Below are positions 18,102-26,490 of a stretch of DNA of 64,000 bases, in pieces. This DNA is from JANQIO01 sp043585095 (lineage in GTDB: Bacteria; Pseudomonadota; Gammaproteobacteria; Pseudomonadales; Halieaceae). Position 1 is the stretch's first letter. Every line of letters begins with the position of its first letter. Below the pieces are notes generated by a model, which was not told where the DNA came from, ran no database searches, and saw only the letters and a list, made by a program, of their open reading frames with translations. The DNA lies in NCBI GenBank assembly GCA_043585095.1, contig CP121321.1, positions 3,038,001 through 3,102,000 of the forward strand. Direction: 5' to 3'. Position numbers and translations under genes: made by a program.

Positions 18102-18716
18102 GTGGCAACCACCGATCCAGTTAACACTATCAGTGAAGCAAACATCGCAGACACCGGTGTCATTGCTGACATCCTTGCCGATGCCTTTGCCGAAGACCCG
18201 TGCATGAACTGGGTGATCCCCGCACCTCAGTTGTACGCAGGTTTCTACGCCCTCATTGCCAAACAGCTGTACATGCCGCACGGGCTTGTGTTCACCGATA
18301 CAAGGCAGCGCGCCGCAGCGATGTGGCTTCCGCCCACAGCTGACCACCGCATTCGTACCAGTGCGCGGCAGCTCTGGCTGGTGTTGCGGCTAGTACTACT
18401 CAGGGGCCCCACAGTGTTGAAACGACTTGAACAGGCGGAAGCGGTTATGTCAGGGAATCATCCCAAAACACCGCACTATTACCTGCATGCAATCGGCGCC
18501 ATGCGGCGCTATCAGGGGCAAGGACTGGGCTCCAGCTTACTGAAACATATGACGCCGAGGTTGGATGCAGAAGGTGCCGCAGCCTATCTGGAGAGCAGCA
18601 GCCCCAAAAATATTCCGCTTTATGAACGACACGGTTTCGAAGTCACTGGACAGACACCCATTACAGATGGCGGACCACCTTTGTACTTTATGTGGCGGGA
18701 GCCACTATCTAACTGA
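18102..18716 (+). CDS. GNAT-family N-acetyltransferase
   Basis: A 204-residue acetyltransferase-fold protein. The acetyl-CoA-binding motif A is RRYQGQGLGSSLLKHM, preceded by the strand HYYLHAIGA and followed by YLESSSPKNIPLYERHGFEV, the usual GNAT C-terminal block. The acceptor substrate is unknown. The GTG at 18102 is chosen because GGAG lies 7 bases upstream. The stop codon falls inside a 16-bp tandem repeat. Confidence 0.87.
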   Translation: MATTDPVNTISEANIADTGVIADILADAFAEDPCMNWVIPAPQLYAGFYALIAKQLYMPHGLVFTDTRQRAAAMWLPPTADHRIRTSARQLWLVLRLVLLRGPTVLKRLEQAEAVMSGNHPKTPHYYLHAIGAMRRYQGQGLGSSLLKHMTPRLDAEGAAAYLESSSPKNIPLYERHGFEVTGQTPITDGGPPLYFMWREPLSN

Positions 18717-18752
18717 ATGTCTAACTAACTGAATGTCTAACTAACTGAATGT
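18709..18752. repeat. 16-bp tandem repeat at the end of the acetyltransferase gene
   Basis: CTAACTAACTGAATGT occurs at 18721 and 18737, preceded by a partial copy CTAACTGAATGT at 18709. The TGA in the first copy is the gene's stop codon, so repeat growth would not alter the protein. Confidence 0.9.
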
Positions 18753-18826
18753 CTAAAACCTGCCTGACGGGCTTGGAATAGAGAATAGATGCGGTCAGGT
18801 AGCAGGTCGCAGCAGGCTAAAACCCG

Positions 18827-19435
18827 CTAATACACACCGTCTATAAGGATCCCCGGCGGGAACTTGGCGAACATCTCGCGAGCCGCTTTATCGAAGCGCT
18901 GCTGCTGAACTTCGACATTACTCACTCTTGCCAGGCGCCCTTGCATGACCCCACGCCATACCGATTTGCTCAAGGCAGGATCGATCATATCCACGATAAA
19001 AGTACCCTGTGTATAGGTGTCGACCGTGGTGTTGGAGATTGCAGGGCCACAGCGCCAGCACTGATAGTAGGCTTCGGCGTTGTACTCTCTGACGTTGCTT
19101 TGTTCCTGCGCCACGACGTGCCAACTCACAACGATGTCGGCGTCTGCAGGGCTCTCTACAACAACGAAATTGCGGCGTACCAGGGCCCGCCGCAAAGCGA
19201 TATTCATGCGCTCTATCTCGCCTGTGGACATGGGCGTTTCGCAGCTTTCCGCGTCCATATCACAGACCACCGCGACACGTTCGATGTCATCGAAATCGTA
19301 GCCACGTTTATAGTCCACCTTGGCGTTAGACGAAATAATGTCGTCGATCGTCGAACAGCCGCCCAGCAACACCAGCATGCCGCAGAGCGATAGGAGGACA
19401 ACGCTTTTCAAAGACTGAAACAACACTTTTACCAT
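18827..19435 (-). CDS. DUF4136-like lipoprotein
   Basis: A 202-residue lipoprotein with lipobox LLGGC at about residues 23-27. The mature part has the DUF4136 pattern: a YDFDDIERVAVV start, a region for an N-terminal strand-helix with RRALVRRNFVVV, ADIVVSWHVV, a Cys-rich YQCWRCG loop and a GTFIVDMIDPALSKSVWRG strand. Members are common envelope lipoproteins of unknown function. Confidence 0.85.
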   Translation of the reverse strand: MVKVLFQSLKSVVLLSLCGMLVLLGGCSTIDDIISSNAKVDYKRGYDFDDIERVAVVCDMDAESCETPMSTGEIERMNIALRRALVRRNFVVVESPADADIVVSWHVVAQEQSNVREYNAEAYYQCWRCGPAISNTTVDTYTQGTFIVDMIDPALSKSVWRGVMQGRLARVSNVEVQQQRFDKAAREMFAKFPPGILIDGVY

Positions 19436-19506
19436 CCTTCAATCATACACAGTCGCAACCCGAGCGCGAGCCTAAAAACAACTGTCATCGCCACCGATCA
19501 CCAGCG

Positions 19507-19806
19507 TCAGTCTTTGGTGGACGGGTAGACTGGCGCACGCTGCCCAAACCCGGGTATTTGCGGGAACGGGAAAAGCGTCTGCCATTCATCCATCAACGGC
19601 ACTTCGAAGCAGGATAGATAGCAATCGGACATCGCAGCCTGCATTTCCGCCTCAGTCGCGACACCCAGAGAGCATAGTGCTTCCATATAGCCTTCGGCAC
19701 GCAGGCGAGTGGTGGGCGGTACTTCACCACCCTGCGCGAGGGTTGAAAAAATAGCCTGCCAGCGCTGCTGTAGTTCCTGCAGCCCTGTTTGCTCGAAATT
19801 TGGCAT
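19507..19806 (-). CDS. Conserved-looking hypothetical protein (99 residues)
   Basis: A small soluble protein with no signal or membrane helix. It has an N-terminal helical LQELQQRWQAIFSTLAQGG, an RLRAEGYMEALCSLGVAT segment and a Pro/Phe-rich tail (TLFPFPQIPGFGQRAPVYP). I recognise no family. It starts only 32 bp from the divergent ggt start, so both promoters must be very compact or lie inside the opposite gene. Confidence 0.7.
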   Translation of the reverse strand: MPNFEQTGLQELQQRWQAIFSTLAQGGEVPPTTRLRAEGYMEALCSLGVATEAEMQAAMSDCYLSCFEVPLMDEWQTLFPFPQIPGFGQRAPVYPSTKD

Positions 19807-19838
19807 AATCAGATGCTATCTCCATTTGAGGCCATACT

Positions 19839-21557
19839 GTGACCGCTTTGCGCACCGCTTTACTGCTCACGATTTTCCTGACTGCGTCAGCCCAAGGTCA
19901 AGAGCCGATTATCAATCTGGAAAACCGCTTTCTGCCGACCATTGCCCGCCACGGCATGGTTGCGGGCCCTGAAAAACTGGCGTCCGAGGTGGGCATCGAT
20001 ATCCTCAAGCAGGGCGGGAACGCCATTGACGCTGCCGTGGCAACCGGCTTTGCCCTGGCCGTTACCTATCCGCGCGCCGGCAACCTCGCCGGTGGCGGTT
20101 TTATGCTCATCCACCGACAGTCTGACAAACTACAAACGGTCATCGATTACCGAGAGACGGCACCCGCAGCAGCGGGCCGCGACCTGTTCCTGGACGAACA
20201 GGGAGAGGTAGACCGCATGCGAGAATTCTTCAGCCACCAGGCGGCGGGCGTACCGGGCTCAGTGGCGGGCATGATCTACGCGCTGGAAAAATACGGCAGC
20301 ATGTCTTTAAAAGACGTCATCAAGCCCGCGATTCATCTTGCTGAGAAAGGCTTCCCGGTGAGCTTCGCCGTGAACTCTGAGTTCGCGGCTCGCGAGGAGC
20401 GGCTCAAACAGGACGCAGAAGCAGCGCGACTGTTTTTCAAAGCCAATGGCGAGCGCTACAAAGTCGGTGAGATCCTGCGTCAGCGCGACCTGGCGTGGAC
20501 ACTTAAACAGATACAGAAACGCGGCCATAAAGGCTTTTACGAGGGCCCGGTAGCGGATCGCATTGCCGACGATATGGCGGCCAATAACGGGCTGATCACC
20601 CGGCAAGATCTGGCGAACTACAAAGTCGTCGAGCGCAGTCCGGTGCGAGGCAGCTATCGGGGATATGAAATTCTGGCGCCACCACCGCCCTCCTCCGGCG
20701 GTACGCACATCATTCAGATCCTCAATATCCTGGAAGGCTATCAACCCGCTAAAGACTGGGGACACAATAGCGCCGCCTACTTGCACCATCTGACCGAGTC
20801 AATGAAGTTCGCCTATGCTGATCGCAGCAAGTACATGGGCGACCCGGATTTTGCTGCGGTGCCGGTAGAGCAGCTGATCGACAAAGCCTATGCTGCGAAA
20901 CTCCGGGAGCGCATTAATGCTGCTCAGGCCACGCCCTCTGAAGATATTTTGCCCGGTTCATCGCTTGCTTACGAAAGCAGCGATACCACTCACTACACCG
21001 TTGCTGATCGGTTCGGAAACGTCGTGACCAACACCTATACCCTGAATTTCAGTTTTGGGTCGCACATCGCAGTTCCCGGCACCGGCATGTTGCTAAACAA
21101 TGAAATGGCAGATTTCGCTGCCAAACCAAGCGCGGCAAATGCTTACAAGCTCATTGAGAGTGAGGCAAACAAGATTGAAGGCGGCAAGAGACCTCTGTCG
21201 TCGATGACGCCCACGCTGGTGCTTAAGGACGGCGAGCCCTGGCTAGCTACCGGCAGCCCCGGCGGCAGCATTATCATTACTGCTGTGCTGCAGACGCTGC
21301 TGAATGCCATGGAGTTTGATATGAACATTGCCAGCGCTGCTGCGGCTGCCCGCATACACCATCAATGGACACCAGACCGGCTGATGCTGGAGCGCGGCAT
21401 TAGCCCGGACACCAAGGCCATTCTGGAGCAGAAGGGCCACAACGCTGTAGAAACGCGGCGGACGCTGGGGAGAACCCAATCCATTATGCTCAAAGACGGG
21501 TTTTTGTACGGCGCATCGGACACCCGCCGCCCCGGCGGCTGGGTAGCGAGTTACTAA
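19839..21557 (+). CDS. ggt: Gamma-glutamyltransferase
   Basis: A 572-residue periplasmic Ntn-hydrolase that cleaves gamma-glutamyl bonds in glutathione and related peptides. It has a Sec signal (TALLLTIFLTASAQG), the substrate pocket block NLAGGGFML, and the autoprocessing site in ESSDTTHYTVAD, where the first Thr of TTH becomes the N-terminal nucleophile of the small subunit. LLNNEMADF and TGSPGGS complete the active site. It starts with GTG. A methyltransferase gene follows 2 bp after the stop. Confidence 0.95.
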   Translation: MTALRTALLLTIFLTASAQGQEPIINLENRFLPTIARHGMVAGPEKLASEVGIDILKQGGNAIDAAVATGFALAVTYPRAGNLAGGGFMLIHRQSDKLQTVIDYRETAPAAAGRDLFLDEQGEVDRMREFFSHQAAGVPGSVAGMIYALEKYGSMSLKDVIKPAIHLAEKGFPVSFAVNSEFAAREERLKQDAEAARLFFKANGERYKVGEILRQRDLAWTLKQIQKRGHKGFYEGPVADRIADDMAANNGLITRQDLANYKVVERSPVRGSYRGYEILAPPPPSSGGTHIIQILNILEGYQPAKDWGHNSAAYLHHLTESMKFAYADRSKYMGDPDFAAVPVEQLIDKAYAAKLRERINAAQATPSEDILPGSSLAYESSDTTHYTVADRFGNVVTNTYTLNFSFGSHIAVPGTGMLLNNEMADFAAKPSAANAYKLIESEANKIEGGKRPLSSMTPTLVLKDGEPWLATGSPGGSIIITAVLQTLLNAMEFDMNIASAAAAARIHHQWTPDRLMLERGISPDTKAILEQKGHNAVETRRTLGRTQSIMLKDGFLYGASDTRRPGGWVASY

Positions 21558-21559
21558 AT

Positions 21560-22240
21560 ATGGCCCTTCTGCCAAGGCGAAGCGATCTGCAGCGCGGCTA
21601 CGATGAAGTCGCTGCGGCCTATGCTCAGCAAGCGGCCACAGAGTTGGACGACAACACGGCGGAGACCACGCTATTGGATACCTTCGCTGCCGCCATAGCG
21701 GGAAGTGGTCGCTGTCTGGATCTGGGCTGTGGCCCGGGCCATGTGACCCACTACCTGCACCAACGTGGCGTTGATATCGAAGGACTCGACATCTCACGCG
21801 CCATGGTTAGGCAGGCGGCCAGCGCCTATCCCAAAATCCGCTTCAAACAGGGAGATGTATGGAAGCTCAAATACGACGATCACGCTTTTGCTGCGGTTTT
21901 TGCCAAACACCTGCTCTCCGATATACCGGCAAGTAAGCTCGAAGATCTGTTTCTCAACATCCGACGAATTATTGAGCCCGGTGGAGCACTGCTAGTAGCC
22001 TTCACAACGGGCGTTGGCAGCGAGCAGCGGCCAAACTGGCTGGGTAAGGATGTGGAACATACCTTTTACTACCACCGCACTATCGATGTTGTAGTGCAAC
22101 TACGCCAGGCAGGTTTTCAGGAGGTGAGCGTCTACCGCCGACCGCCCTACCTGGAAAAGCATGAGCAGCGCCCAGAGTCCTGGATTCTTGCCGAGTCGCT
22201 AAAAGGCATACCGCCAGCTAGAAAGCGACTGGGCGTTTAA
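21560..22240 (+). CDS. Class I SAM-dependent methyltransferase
   Basis: A 226-residue methyltransferase. The SAM-binding motif I is CLDLGCGPGHVTHYL, with IEGLDISRAMVRQA (post-I) and FKQGDVWKL (motif II). The fold and length fit the methyltransferase-11/25 group. The substrate is unknown. The 2-bp gap after ggt implies one transcript and possibly coupling, but no metabolic link with glutathione is evident. Confidence 0.88.
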   Translation: MALLPRRSDLQRGYDEVAAAYAQQAATELDDNTAETTLLDTFAAAIAGSGRCLDLGCGPGHVTHYLHQRGVDIEGLDISRAMVRQAASAYPKIRFKQGDVWKLKYDDHAFAAVFAKHLLSDIPASKLEDLFLNIRRIIEPGGALLVAFTTGVGSEQRPNWLGKDVEHTFYYHRTIDVVVQLRQAGFQEVSVYRRPPYLEKHEQRPESWILAESLKGIPPARKRLGV

Positions 22241-22451
22241 CGCCACCCCTGAGCGCGATAACACCTTCTCGCTGCTTAATAACCATCAGTCCGAAGGAAG
22301 TAGAAATACGTATGTACGCTTGCAGAGGAAAGAAACCCTGACATCTTATTGTGGTCCTATTAGACAGCACTGTCCGGGTATGCAGGTCGGGTATGCAGGT
22401 AGTGATGAGACAGCCAGCACCAATGAACACATTTAGACCGAAAGGCGACTG

Positions 22452-23909
22452 ATGCGCTGCAATCTCGTCGTGAATGGCAAGCTTTCAATCAGACCGGCTG
22501 CGTCTGTGGTGGCGCTGTGCATTGGATTTGGATCGCCCGCGGCCTTCGCACAGCAGACAACCCCCCCTGAGGGCGGCGCAACCTCGGTCTCGCAGCAGGT
22601 TCCACAAGAAACCTCGCCAGAGCAGGTAGACCAACAAAGCAGCGCCGCCGAAGACGGAAAAGTCGTTCGCGACGCAAGTCGTGAAGCAGGCATTGGCGTG
22701 CCTATGAGCACGCAGACAATGGAGAGCGGCGGCGACCTCGGCAGCCCCTCTTTAGACTTTCAGGGTGACGAGGAATCCGTTTTAGTATCTCCTGATGCTG
22801 CCTCATACCAGTTCTATATAACTGATCTCGAGAGCCGGCTGGGGCCCTACGCCCCGGGCCTGTCGGAGCAACTTCTCGGGCTTGGCAGTGTGCACCAACG
22901 TCAGGGACTTCACGCTGAAGCTATAGAAGTATTCAAGCGCGGGGTGCATATCGCGCGAATCAACGAGGGGCTGGATGGCAGCTCGCAAATACCACTGCTA
23001 CAGCGTGAAATTCAGAGTTTGATGGCTCTCGGCGACTTTGAAGCCGCGGACGAGCGCCAATATTACCTGTACCGCGTGCAGGCAAAGGCCTATGGCAACA
23101 CCTCCGCTGCGATGACCGCCGCCATGCTGGAGCGCGCCGAGTGGGAGCGAGAGGCATATTACATGTCATTGGGGAACGCTTCATTCCTCAGGCTGCTTAC
23201 GATGTGGGAGCTATATGGCAAAGTGCTGCGCAACATTTCGCGCAGCAGCGGCAGTCTGTCGGCGGATCTGCTGCTGCCGTTGAAAGGTCTACTGCAGACC
23301 CAGTACATGATCTCAACCTACACTACCGGCACATACACGGGACTTAATGCGGGCGCAGCAGCTGACACCAACTTCGCCGAAGAGAACCAGTTCAGCATTA
23401 TCAGGGCGTCCAACTATAAAAAGGGTCAATCCGTTCTTACCGCCATGCGCGAGGTATACGGCTATAATGAACCCGAGCAGAGCCAGAAACCGATTGAGGC
23501 GCTGGTTCGCCTGGGTGACTGGCATTTATGGCACGGCAAGCGAGATTCTGCTCAGGCCGCATACGCGCGCGCCTGGGATGAGTTGGCAGCGCTGGATAAT
23601 GGCGAGCAGCTGCAGCAACAGTTTTTCGGCAAGCCAACGCTGCTACCAGACCTGCCCGGGGCCAGAACTGAACTCCAGACCCCGAAGGTGATCAGAGGTT
23701 ATGTGGATCTAAGCTTTGCTATTAATACTCGAGGCCGCGTTACCGACCTTGAAATCGTCGCGGAAGAAAACGTTCAGGAGTTTGACGATGAAGCCGAACG
23801 CAGCCGTTTACGAATGCTACGACGTCTCAAGCGCATGCGATATCGCCCGCAGCTCGAAGACGGAACCATTGTAAGCACTGAAGAAGTGACCAAGCGTTAT
23901 GCCTATTAG
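22452..23909 (+). CDS. Secreted TPR-like protein with TonB-C-like C-terminus (gene 1 of the 13-gene run)
   Basis: A 485-residue exported protein. The signal peptide ends ...SPAAFA near residue 33, followed by a Gln/Glu/Ser-rich linker. Helical tetratricopeptide-like repeats span about 120-250 (YAPGLSEQLLGLGSVHQRQG, HAEAIEVFKRGVHIA). The last ~80 residues (GYVDLSFAINTRGRVTDLEI...RRLKRMRYRPQLEDG) look like a TonB C-terminal fold, a domain that in TonB contacts outer-membrane receptors or peptidoglycan. Here it is on a secreted protein, not on a membrane-anchored TonB. AAAGGCG precedes the ATG. It overlaps the next gene by 11 bp. Confidence 0.82.
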   Translation: MRCNLVVNGKLSIRPAASVVALCIGFGSPAAFAQQTTPPEGGATSVSQQVPQETSPEQVDQQSSAAEDGKVVRDASREAGIGVPMSTQTMESGGDLGSPSLDFQGDEESVLVSPDAASYQFYITDLESRLGPYAPGLSEQLLGLGSVHQRQGLHAEAIEVFKRGVHIARINEGLDGSSQIPLLQREIQSLMALGDFEAADERQYYLYRVQAKAYGNTSAAMTAAMLERAEWEREAYYMSLGNASFLRLLTMWELYGKVLRNISRSSGSLSADLLLPLKGLLQTQYMISTYTTGTYTGLNAGAAADTNFAEENQFSIIRASNYKKGQSVLTAMREVYGYNEPEQSQKPIEALVRLGDWHLWHGKRDSAQAAYARAWDELAALDNGEQLQQQFFGKPTLLPDLPGARTELQTPKVIRGYVDLSFAINTRGRVTDLEIVAEENVQEFDDEAERSRLRMLRRLKRMRYRPQLEDGTIVSTEEVTKRYAY

Positions 23910-25188
23910 AAAAACCGATATCGAACCGTTCTCTCTCACCCACAAGTCGCTGGGCGCGGTGAGCTGCGTTGTCGCGCTATCGCTTTTGTTGACAGGCTGC
24001 CCAAGCTCCACCACACAATCACAGCCGTCCACCCCAACGCCGCCTGCACCACCCTCGGCACCTTCATCATCGCCATCGTCTTCGCCGTCTACGCCGAGTC
24101 AGTCTCCCAGCCAGAGTCCGTCTCAGCCCAGTCAGTCTTCATCTGGCAGCCAGGGTCAGTCAATGCCCAGTCCGCCGGCGTCAGCTCCGCCCATGCCTGG
24201 CAGCCCGTCTCAGGGTTCTAGCGGTGAGCAGGGTCAGCAATCTGCCGACAGCGGCAGCGATAATCAAAGCGGTGCAGACGGCAGCCAAGCTGGCGACAGT
24301 GGCAGCATCCTCGGCGGCACCGCCGGCACCGGCGAGAGCGACGGCAGTGATGCCAGCGACGGCGGCGAGCTGGTTTTTGAGGAAGGCGGCACGGAAGACG
24401 GCGGCATGGACGGTACGTCCGGCCAGGGCGCCAGTGACGCACTACCCGATTTCAGCGAAGAAGAAGCATTGGAAGAGGCGTTGGAAGGTTTTGAAGATGC
24501 CATGGAAAGCGCCTCGGAAAGCGGCAGCGAAGACGGCAGCAACTTCCCGGGCGGCTCCACAGGCAGTGGCACCGAGACATCAACAGCCTCCGGAGGCGTT
24601 GGGGGTTCGAGTCAGTCTGATAGTGGGCAGTCCGGCGGCCGGCAGGATGGCGGCCAGCAAGCCAGTAGCGGTCGATCCGGTAGCGGTAGCACTTCCGGTG
24701 ACTCCAGCTCCGGACAAGGACGCGGACAGGGCAGCGGCTCCGGCCCCATGACCACGGCGGAGCAAGTAGCTATTCTCGACGGCGAGTTAAATCGCGGTAC
24801 CAGCGTATTTGACGATCTGATTCTTTCCGAACGTGAAACCATTCGTCGCACGGCCGGCAGCGGTTCTGAAACAGAAGAACAGCAAACAGCCGGCAGCGGC
24901 GGAGTGCCCGGCGGTAGCGCAAATGGCGAACCCGGCGGCTTTCAGGTACCTCCGATGGCATCGGGAAGCGGCAACGGCGGAATGGTTGAGGGCCTTGAGC
25001 CTCGCCCAGGCTACGACCAGGATATTCCTGAACAAGTCGCGGTGTATGCACCACCCGCCGACATTCCCGACGGAACCGACGACGATGTCGTTGCTCGCCA
25101 GCTCAGGGAGGCAGCTATGCGTGAGCCCGATCCGGCACTGCGGGAAAAACTGTGGGATGAATATCGCAAGTATAAAGGGGTGGAATAG
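23899..25188 (+). CDS. Low-complexity Ser/Gly/Gln-rich lipoprotein (gene 2)
   Basis: A 429-residue protein with a lipobox LLTGC at about residues 30-34. Residues ~35-110 are Ser/Pro/Gln-rich, ~110-290 Ser/Gly/Asp-rich with an acidic patch (SEEEALEEALEGFEDAMES). A compact, normal-composition C-terminus of ~60 residues (VAVYAPPADIPDGTDDDVVA, ALREKLWDEYRKYKG) is probably the conserved binding module. The long flexible region would let a lipid-anchored head reach across the periplasm; this is an inference. The start is an ATG inside the previous gene. Confidence 0.82.
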   Translation: MPIRKTDIEPFSLTHKSLGAVSCVVALSLLLTGCPSSTTQSQPSTPTPPAPPSAPSSSPSSSPSTPSQSPSQSPSQPSQSSSGSQGQSMPSPPASAPPMPGSPSQGSSGEQGQQSADSGSDNQSGADGSQAGDSGSILGGTAGTGESDGSDASDGGELVFEEGGTEDGGMDGTSGQGASDALPDFSEEEALEEALEGFEDAMESASESGSEDGSNFPGGSTGSGTETSTASGGVGGSSQSDSGQSGGRQDGGQQASSGRSGSGSTSGDSSSGQGRGQGSGSGPMTTAEQVAILDGELNRGTSVFDDLILSERETIRRTAGSGSETEEQQTAGSGGVPGGSANGEPGGFQVPPMASGSGNGGMVEGLEPRPGYDQDIPEQVAVYAPPADIPDGTDDDVVARQLREAAMREPDPALREKLWDEYRKYKGVE

Positions 25189-26435
25189 TGCGGCTGCGCC
25201 TGCCAGCTAGACGCGTTCACGCATTCCAGCGAGAAGTCCTGCGGGGCGTGACACTGGCACTAGCGGTGTTGCTAACCGCATGCGTCAACCAGACAGTCAA
25301 AAGCACTTCTATACCTCAGGTCAATACGCTGGAAAGCCAGCTCCCTGAAGCACAGCTTCTGGACGTGGGCGTGCAGATATTCGACCCCGGGCTGGATGCC
25401 GATCAGGACGATGTTGACTTTTTATATCCGGAAGTGAGGCGCGCCGAGGCGCGTTACATGCCCTACCTACTGGCCGATGCGATTCAAAGCAGTGGCGCCT
25501 GGGGAGCCGTTCGCGTGGTCCCGAACGACAAACAGGCAATGGACGTGCTGGTGTCAGCGCAAATCCTCGAATCACACGGTGAGGAGTTAAAGCTCGAGGT
25601 TACGGCAACTGACGCCACCGATCGCGTCTGGTTTGAGAAAGAGTACAAAAGTAAAGCTAGCCGCTACAGCTACGAAACGGCGCGCACGCGCTTCGATCCC
25701 TTCCAGTCTGTCTACAACCAGATCGCCAACGACCTGTTAGCGGTTCTTAAAGAGCAGCCCGCAACACAGCTGTCGACGATCCGCCTGGTCAATGAACTGC
25801 GCTTCGCACAGTCCTTCTCACCAGATGCCTTCGCCGGCTACATCGAGAAGAACAAACGCGGTGTCTATGAAATACAGCGATTGCCCGCGCTGGACGACCC
25901 TAACTTGCTTCGCGTTCGCAAGATTCGCGAACGCGACTATCTGTTTATCGATACCCTCCAGGACTACTACGCCTCTTTCAACGGGCAGATGCTGGGCCCC
26001 TATCAAGAATGGCGCAAGCAGAGCTACACAGAGGCGGTGGCGCTGCAAGAACTGCGCGCTGAATCACAGCGCCGGCTCATAGCGGGTGTCGTCGCCGTTG
26101 CAGCCGGGATAGCGGGCGCGGCCAGCGACAACCGTGGGTCGCGCGCTGCTGGTAACGTTGCGATAGCAAGCGGTGGATACCTTCTGAAAAGCGGCCTGGA
26201 CAAACGTGCAGAAGCCGAAATCCACGTTCAGGCTCTGGAAGAACTTGGCGTTTCGCTAGAGGCCGAGATCGCGCCACAAATAATCGAGCTGGATGATCGC
26301 ACGATTACCCTTACCGGCACCGTGCAGGATCAGTATGATCAATGGCGTGAGCTGCTGCGTCAGATCTATGAAGCAGAAGTTGGCGCGTTGGAACCCACGC
26401 TGACCGGAGACCCTGCGCTAGCCGAGGAAACCTAG
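25188..26435 (+). CDS. Lipoprotein of unknown function (gene 3)
   Basis: A 415-residue lipoprotein: lipobox LLTAC at about residues 28-32. The first half of the mature part alternates strands and helices (LLDVGVQIFDPGLD, ILESHGEELKLEVTATDATD) and recalls periplasmic assembly proteins. A Gly/Ala-rich hydrophobic stretch (LIAGVVAVAAGIAGAASD) lies near residues 298-335, and a helical C-terminus follows. The GTG start shares one base with the previous stop (TAGTG). No named family is recognised. Confidence 0.8.
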   Translation: MRLRLPARRVHAFQREVLRGVTLALAVLLTACVNQTVKSTSIPQVNTLESQLPEAQLLDVGVQIFDPGLDADQDDVDFLYPEVRRAEARYMPYLLADAIQSSGAWGAVRVVPNDKQAMDVLVSAQILESHGEELKLEVTATDATDRVWFEKEYKSKASRYSYETARTRFDPFQSVYNQIANDLLAVLKEQPATQLSTIRLVNELRFAQSFSPDAFAGYIEKNKRGVYEIQRLPALDDPNLLRVRKIRERDYLFIDTLQDYYASFNGQMLGPYQEWRKQSYTEAVALQELRAESQRRLIAGVVAVAAGIAGAASDNRGSRAAGNVAIASGGYLLKSGLDKRAEAEIHVQALEELGVSLEAEIAPQIIELDDRTITLTGTVQDQYDQWRELLRQIYEAEVGALEPTLTGDPALAEET

Positions 26436-26490
26436 ACACCCAGCGACAGCACAGTCACATACCCTTTTGGTCACGTAGCAAAACTCCACG

